Below are positions 58,295-64,000 of a stretch of 64,000 nucleotides of DNA, in pieces (position 1 is the stretch's first letter; each line of letters begins with the position of its first letter). Below the pieces are notes generated by a model. The model had not been told where the DNA came from, made no database searches, and saw nothing but the letters and a program-made list of their open reading frames with translations. Made by a program: the position numbers and the translations under genes. The DNA is taken from contig NC_061863.1 in assembly GCF_907164915.1 (NCBI RefSeq), positions 37,421,382-37,485,381 on the forward strand. The letters are read 5' to 3'. Origin of the DNA: Impatiens glandulifera. Taxonomy: Eukaryota > Streptophyta > Magnoliopsida > Ericales > Balsaminaceae.

Positions 58295-58630
58295 AAAACT
58301 GCAACATGAAGATATTTTCACTAAACTATTGGAGTTTAAAGTTTTGTACAATCTTAGAAGCTAGATGAATCTTAAAGATACTCATCTTCAGGAGGAAAGG
58401 TAAGAATTATATATATAATTTATATAATACTAGGAATGTCTAATTACTGAGTTGTAATAGGTCAAATTAGAAAGTTTAGTATAATTTTATATAATCTTAT
58501 ATAGTTAAATGATCATTGTATAAATTAGGCTTATACAAATAGGGAACACTATTCTAATTACATTCATCGTGAATACATTGTGAATTCTCAATTCATCTCT
58601 TGTCATTATCAGAAACCTAATAGTTTGACA
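58295..58630 (+). mobile_element. Second copia 3' end and LTR remnant
   Basis: Directly after the LTR of H comes another RNase H tail (DIFTKLLEFKVLYNLR), purine tract CAGGAGGAAAGG and an LTR-like sequence with TAAGAATTATATATA start and TAGTTTGACA end. Either a related element in tandem, or H's LTR lies within it. Confidence 0.5.
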
Positions 58631-59109
58631 AAAATAAGGTAAGGTTAAGAAAAAGCTAAATGTGTATGTAAATGTCTTGACTACTAACTATTCGATCTGC
58701 AAATCCGTTAATATGAAACATTTTATTTTCAAAGTGAATTCCCTAAAAATATGTTTAAATTCGAAAAGTGCTCAAGATAAACACACATGTTTAATAATTA
58801 CATGGACAAAATGCTCGAAAGAGGAACGAGTACATTAACACTAAAAATAGAATAATAGTTATTACGATAACAAAAATTCTTAATGCGATAATCAATAGAA
58901 GTAGCCAATGAACATTTAAGGGTTGGTGGTGAGGTATGAGTTCCCCAAGATCAACGCTCGGTAAAAAACTTGTTAGGTCAAATTATTTTGACTAAAATAA
59001 ACTATAGAATAAGCTAATTTTATGCTGACTTTATTTTGATGATCTTTGTTAAAATTTAGTTGTGAATAAAGCTAAGTTGTCTATTTGTTTTGTGCATATG
59101 CATATATAA
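58631..59109. other. Unassigned sequence
   Basis: AT-rich, no gene. 58985-59060 resembles 59470-59530 (TTTTGATGATGAACTTGTGT-like), probably part of the following LTR-like sequences. Confidence 0.45.
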
Positions 59110-59465
59110 GACTATGCTACTTTAGACGTGGTCTAAAGCAGGCGTCATTAGACGTGAAACGTAGTTAGACGTGGTCTAAAAGGTAACGTACTTAGACGAG
59201 GTCCTTTAACTCCTTTAGACGTGGTCTAAAGGAATACATAGTTAAATGTAGTAGTGTAACTCTCTTAAACGCGGTCTAAAGGGTAATGCAGTTAGACGTG
59301 GTAGTCTAACTCCTTTAGACGCGATCTAAAGGGAAACGTAGTTAGACGTGGTAGTCTAACTCCTTTAGACGTAGTCTAAAGGGTAACGTAGTTAGACGTG
59401 GTAGTCTAACTCATTTAAACGTGGTCTAAAGGATAACATAATTAGACGTGGTAGTCTAACTCTGT
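59110..59465 (+). repeat. TTAGACGTGGTCTAA tandem array 1
   Basis: About seven units of 50 bp. Each holds TTAGACGTGGTCTAA or TTAGACGCGGTCTAA (six-base stems around a three-base centre) and TTAGACGTGGTAGTCTAA. Located upstream of an LTR-like block. Confidence 0.85.
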
Positions 59466-59589
59466 TGCAGCAAATTAACTTGACTAACGATATTTTGATG
59501 ATGAACTTGTGTAAAACTTAAATAAAAATGAAAAGTATAATTATTTTTGTGTAGGTGCATCAAAATATGTTAAGTTAAACTTAGTTGAA

Positions 59590-59830
59590 ACAGGTCTATT
59601 AGAACAGATACGTGGTTAGACGTGCAATCTAATATATACGTGGTTAGACGTGTAGTCTAACAGATACGTGGTTAGACGTGCAATCTAACAGATACGTGGT
59701 TAGACGTGTAGTCTAATAGATACGTGGTTAGACGTGTAGTCTAACAGATATGACGTACAGTCTAACAGATACGTAGTTAGACGTGCAGTCTAAAAGATAC
59801 GTAGTTAGACGTGCAGTCTAACAGAAAGCA
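59590..59830 (+). repeat. TTAGACGTGCAGTCTAA tandem array 2
   Basis: Eight or so units of about 28 bp of the form GATACGTGGTTAGACGTGCAGTCTAACA; same palindromic core as array 1 with a shorter period. Confidence 0.85.
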
Positions 59831-59839
59831 ATCTAATGA

Positions 59840-60545
59840 ATGAATGCCACGTAAATAAATATTCTGTTCACTACTTGTTCCTTGCAGGACAGGTCTAGAA
59901 GAATGTTTGGCGCACTACCAGATTGGTATGGCCACTATCTTTGAGCACAAAGCCTACTGTACTCATGTACTATGGGCGACTTTCCAATGGGAGCTCGCCA
60001 CATGTCAATGCAGAAGACTCGACCGTTGGTGTTTGTTCTCTATTTAAAGATCCTCAAGGACAACGGACGAGCTGCAGGTCTCAAACACTATCTTACGAAT
60101 TGCTTGCTCACTTACTTACTGATCTTGTACATCATCTTCAAGAGAGAGATATAATCAAAATATTGTCTAGCTGAGTGATATTCTTAAACATATTGTAAGT
60201 TGAACAGAGTCTGTTCTGTTCAATAGTTAGCTAGCCAGTAAATTGTATTTGATTCAAAGAAGTATAGTGAATCCTTCCGGTGGTTAGAAGAAGGGGTGAC
60301 GTAGGAGAGTTTTCTTCGAACATCCATAAACAAATCGTTCTGTCATTTCCATTTTGTCTTCTCTTCTTTCATTGGTTCTTAGCTTCAAACCTGAGAAAAT
60401 GTTTTCGCACTTGAATCGCTTCAAGAGTTTGCAAGGGTTTGTGAAGAATAGAAAGTGATATTAGTCACTAACAGGATTTTCTATCAAACCGTTTTCCATA
60501 AGTTGTCATCAATAGTTACACCCTCGTCTCTATTCATTACACTGA
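59840..60545 (+). repeat. LTR-like sequence after arrays 1-2
   Basis: Starts around GAATGAATGCCACGTAAATA. Has TCTAGAAGAATGTTTGGCGC, TCTATTTAAAGATCCTCAAGGA, AGAAGGGGTGACGTAGGAGAG and an LTR-like end near CACTGATTCTATCA. No internal coding region follows; the next unit is array 3. Confidence 0.6.
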
Positions 60546-60552
60546 TTCTATC

Positions 60553-60930
60553 AAACTCCTTTACACGCGGTCTAAATAGTAACGTAGTTAGACGTGGTAG
60601 TCTAACTCCTTTAGACACGGTCTAAAAGGTAACGTAGTTAGACGTGGTAGTCTAACTTCTTTAGACGCGGTCTAAAGTGTAACGTAGTTAGACGTGATAG
60701 TCTAACTCCTTTAGAAGCGGTCTAAAGAAATACGTAGTTAGATGAGGTCGTCTAACTCCTTTAGACGCAGTCTAAAGGAATGCGTAATTACACAAGGTCG
60801 TCTAACTCCTTTAGATGTGGTCTAAAGGGATGCGTAGTTAGACGAGGTAGTATAACCCTTTTAAACAAAGTCTAAAGGGATGCATAGTTAGACAAGGACG
60901 TCTAACTCCTTTAGACGCGGTCTAAAGGAG
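60553..60930 (+). repeat. TTAGACGTGGTCTAA tandem array 3
   Basis: About seven units of 50 bp as in array 1, with more degenerate members at the right (GACGAGGTCGTCTAA). Confidence 0.85.
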
Positions 60931-61039
60931 CATGTTTAATGCCTTGCTTTAGTAGCCGTCTGAAGAAAGCATACGTCTAACATGATCAACTAGATGTATT
61001 CTACTCTTGCTCCACTCATTTCTGTGTAGTCTGACAAGC

Positions 61040-61650
61040 TAGTTAATGTCATCAAATGAATGAATGCCACGTACGCGAATATTCTTCCAACTGCTTGACC
61101 GGTACAAGGCAATATCAGAGGATATTCAGTTCACTACTAGTTCGGTACGGCCACGGTCCATTTGTTTAGAGTCTGTTGTACCCGGGTACTATGGGCGGCC
61201 TTCCAACGGACACATGCCACGTGTCCACAAAGAAGATTCGACTGTTGGTGTCCTTCTACTACAAATAGATGTTCAAGGACAATGAACGAATCAATACTTT
61301 AATCACGAAGTAACATGTTATCTGATTTACAATCTTGCTCTTGCTCTTACTGATTTCTTACATCAATAAAGCTCAAGAGAGAAATTCAATTACTGTCTAG
61401 CTGTGAGAATATTGTAAGTTGAATAGAAACTTTTCTGTTCAATAGAGAGTTAACTAGCTCACTAAGTTGTATTCAATTCAAAATATTTAGTGGATATCCT
61501 TCCGGTTGTGGAAGAAGTGGTGACGTAGAAATTTTATCTTTGAACATCCATAAAACTCCATGTGTTCTTTACTTTCTGCTATTTACCTTCGGTTGTTCAA
61601 AACTTCAAATCCGACGAACACTTTGTTGAATAAACTTAAATTAATATGTT
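61040..61650 (+). repeat. Second LTR-like sequence after array 3
   Basis: Repeats the pattern of 59840-60545: GAATGAATGCCACGTACGCG, GGTACGGCCACGGTCC, AGAAGTGGTGACGTAGAAAT. It diverges more. Its right end runs into the LTR of another copia. Confidence 0.6.
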
Positions 61651-61859
61651 ATTTGGTTTTTCAATGTTTAATAGAGTAATAACTAGGGATGAGTGGGATA
61701 ACCAAGAGATTTGGGTGGGAGCTATTTAATATGCAGAATAATTTTGTTTTGTCATTTGAAGAGTCAAGCATATGAAGAATCTATGCTTTCTTATAAAGAA
61801 TTGTAAAAAATCTATTTGAGACAAGAAGAAAGATATATTTTGTCATCTTGTTATCAACA
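61651..61859 (+). repeat. 3' part of another copia LTR
   Basis: Ends TTGTTATCAACA directly before a Met-tRNA primer site; its start could not be fixed. Confidence 0.5.
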
Positions 61860-61862
61860 AAT

Positions 61863-61874
61863 TGGTATCAGAGC
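61863..61874 (+). promoter_or_regulatory. Primer-binding site, copia at 61.9 kb
   Basis: TGGTATCAGAGC, Met-tRNA type, followed by a leader and gag. Confidence 0.85.
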
Positions 61875-62012
61875 TATTGTGTTTGAGGTGAATGTGAGAA
61901 AACCTGTTAGTCTCAAAAGAGAACGATGTGGTGTGTGCTAGCCGAGAGAGAAAAACAAGAGCAATTGAGAGTCTTGTGAGGTGTGTGTATTGAGTGTAAA
62001 CACTTGATAGGA

Positions 62013-62315
62013 ATGGCACGTCTAACCAATGGCATCACGCTACCCAAGTTGACAAAAGGCGTCAACTACGACAACTGGAAGGTGTAGATGAAGGCCCTTT
62101 TCGGTTCCCAAGATAAATGGGATGTGGTCGAGACTGGGTATGAGGAACTAGAGAATACAGATGGGTATTCATATGCCCAGTTGAATGCGTTGAAGGTCAT
62201 TCGAGATAAAGATTGGGCGGCTCTATATCTAGTATAACAATCTATCGACGAATCTGGTTTTGAGAAGATAGCTGACGCAAAATCTTCCAAAGTGGCATGG
62301 GATACTATTACGGTC
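62013..62315 (+). pseudogene. Copia gag N-terminus, truncated
   Basis: MARLTNGITLPKLTKGVNYD, then NWKV TAG MKALFGSQDKWDVVE, the DUF4219/UBN2 gag pattern, with another TAA near 62237. It is cut near 62310 where sequence of a gypsy LTR begins. The first stop is a TGG/CAG-type single change. Confidence 0.75.
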
Positions 62316-62334
62316 TGCTTATCAAAACCTCGGT

Positions 62335-62788
62335 CCTAAAATATTTGCAGCACCCGTTTCTCGGCCCAAGTGTGCATATGGGCTAGATTATGTTTTTTAT
62401 TGAATAATTTTGTTTTGTATCCTTTCTCTCTTATTTCTCTTAAACTGAATTCTATTATTTTGGAAGTTTGTTGTAACCAAATACTTTTGGGTAATTCAGT
62501 CTCTTTAAATGTTGATGCCCACCCCACTTTTTGGGGCTATGAATTGAATATTTTGGAACTTGGTGCTCTAAGTTATCTCTTGGCCCTCATCCTCTTTCTT
62601 AGACTGCTAGGTGTATTCTAGTGGTATTCTCTTCTCACCCTAGTTTCTTCTCTCTTAACCTCGAATTCTTTCCTCATTCTATGTTTGTTGCGTTTGAGTA
62701 TTGAATTCCATCCCTGGTCCCAACAGTCAAGAACTTGTTTCTTGAACTAAAGAACTCGAAAGGCTCGGTTATAGTTTAAAGCTTAACA
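62335..62788 (+). repeat. LTR (3' part) of gypsy element at right edge
   Basis: Non-coding sequence ending GTTTAAAGCTTAACA just before a primer site. The left LTR end is not certain. Confidence 0.5.
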
Positions 62789-62791
62789 TAT

Positions 62792-62806
62792 TGGTATCAG
62801 AGCTGG
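62792..62806 (+). promoter_or_regulatory. Primer-binding site, gypsy element
   Basis: TGGTATCAGAGCTGG, Met-tRNA type, 13 bases before the gag ATG. Confidence 0.85.
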
Positions 62807-62818
62807 CCGATTCTCAAC

Positions 62819-64000
62819 ATGGTAGAAACTCGCTAGCAATCAGAAATGAATGCGCTCAAGGCCCTTATTGAAAATCTGTCCCAACAAACAGCTGCGATGC
62901 AAGCTGCCATAGACCGAAGATTTAATGCGGCTGAAGAACATATGGCAGCCTTTGAGAGCGGGGCATCTGGAAATGTGCAAGACACCCGCCACAGACCCTA
63001 TGATGATAATTCTTGCAACGGTCTTTCACCATTTAGGCCTCAGCACCCTGGTCAGAACCGCGACCAACACTATGCTCCTCCCACTCGGCTAACCAAGGTC
63101 GATTTTCCTCGGTTTGATGGGTCGGATGTCGAGGGCTGGCTAATATCTACCGAGTAATTTTTCAAGGTGAACAAAACTAAGGATGCCACTAAATTAGAAA
63201 TCGCCCCCATTCACTTTTTTGGCGAAGCAAGAATGTGGTACGGGTCATATCTTCAAAACCGAAATCATATGGAGGCCTTATCTTGGGACGTGTTCAAGAG
63301 AGACCTTATGACTCAATTTGGGCCCTCTATACATGACACACCAATGAGACAGCTGATGAATTTAAAACAGGTTGGGTCGGTTCAAGAATATAATCTGCGA
63401 TACATGTCAATCTCTCAAAACTCCACATCATGTCAAGGGAATACGTCATAGATTGCTATTTGTCTGGTCTAAGGGAAGAGATTGCGAACTGCATCAGGTT
63501 GCGATTCCCGGATTCTTTAAACGAAGCCATGGCCATGGCTAAAGTCCAAGAAGCAACATATCGGTCCTTAATGAGTAGTGGTAACTTGTACAACGTTGAA
63601 GCACCGTTGCTGCCCATGCCATCCAATATCAACACAGCCGGGTCGAGCACCAATACCGACTTCAAGAATTCATCATATGGGTCCTCTTCAAATGCAAACC
63701 AGTGCCATGTTAAGCAATTAGACCCAGCCTCAATGGATGAGAAGCGAAAGAATGGCCTATGCTACTCTTGCAATGAAAAATGGCAACCAAACCATAGGTG
63801 TAAATCAAAGTTATTCATGGTCTCGGCCAATCAAGAAGACCAAGAACCCGATCAAGAACCTGTTTTTGATGATTTACCTTCGTTTCTCGGCCCAAGGGAT
63901 GAACCAACCATATCTTTACATGCCTTGACCGAGTCTAAACTTTTCAAACGCTCCAAATTCTTGGCAAAATTGGGCACCATCCGGTAGTGATCCTGATCGA
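62819..64000 (+). pseudogene. Ty3-gypsy gag and start of protease, runs off window
   Basis: The ATG at 62819 gives MVETR, a TAG at codon 6, then a coiled coil (LSQQTAAMQAAIDRRF), KVDFPRFDGSDVEGWL (the gag entry motif of chromovirus-like gypsies), a TAA at 63155 in place of the usual Gln before FF, WDVFKRDLMTQFGPS, a frameshift near 63440, YLSGLREEIANCIRL, zinc-binding CYSCNEKWQPNHRC, and ISLHALT. The last bases (GTAGTGATCCTGATCGA) read VVILID in a shifted frame, the lead into the protease DSG. Confidence 0.82.

Overview
This is a eudicot-type plant nuclear window made almost entirely of nested, decaying transposable elements. The evidence is the AT-rich background, several Ty1-copia and Ty3-gypsy LTR retrotransposons with initiator-Met-tRNA type primer sites, L1-type LINEs, a hAT-like MITE, a GGGTGAGCA foldback element and an endogenous caulimovirid-like fragment. 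No intact host gene is visible. The only host-like coding sequence is a truncated two-exon fragment with a signal-peptide-like start at about 18.03-18.28 kb. No tRNA, rRNA or CRISPR is seen. The species is not identifiable; from memory the accessory proteins resemble uncharacterised families multiplied in Lamiales genomes, which is a weak hint.

Layout. 1-3465: 3' accessory part of retroelement A (minus). 3466-7640: endogenous pararetrovirus-like fragment (minus): movement protein, capsid/nucleocapsid, protease; no reverse transcriptase. 7645-14266: copy 1 of a 6.6-kb repeat that ends in a palindromic tandem array. 14267-18025: permuted, truncated copia element C (plus). 18026-18372: host gene fragment (minus). 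18430-22633 and 38517-40541: copy 2 of the 6.6-kb repeat, split by element B. 22634-38516: element B, a giant copia element (minus) whose 3' LTR holds a 2.6-kb LINE. 40542-43036: unassigned. 43037-44920: 1.9-kb foldback element. 45841-50493: element D, a compact copia with both LTRs and an ATATA target duplication. 50.7-53.8 kb: fragments of element G, related to B. 54.1-54.4 kb: gypsy integrase remnant. 55.5-57.2 kb: a direct duplication. 57.2-58.6 kb: two copia 3' ends. 59.1-61.65 kb: LTR-like sequences with palindromic tandem arrays. 61.65-62.3 kb: copia LTR end and gag start. 62.3-64.0 kb: gypsy LTR end, gag and the beginning of protease, running off the window.

The most interesting object is element B. 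Between pol and the 3' LTR it carries about 6.3 kb of extra sequence with three diverged paralogous ORFs (X1, X2, X3). Each has its own TATA box about 75-120 bases before its start. X3 is fused to a long charged coiled-coil tail. Element A has the same kind of cassette, also with a TATA box, and both X3 promoters carry E2F-consensus motifs. This looks like a retrotransposon family that carries a small set of independently promoted accessory genes. All copies here are disabled by stops and frameshifts.

Order of events read from nesting: the 6.6-kb repeat (already holding the MITE) was duplicated; element B entered copy 2; a LINE then entered B's 3' LTR, and a related LINE fragment entered copy 1.
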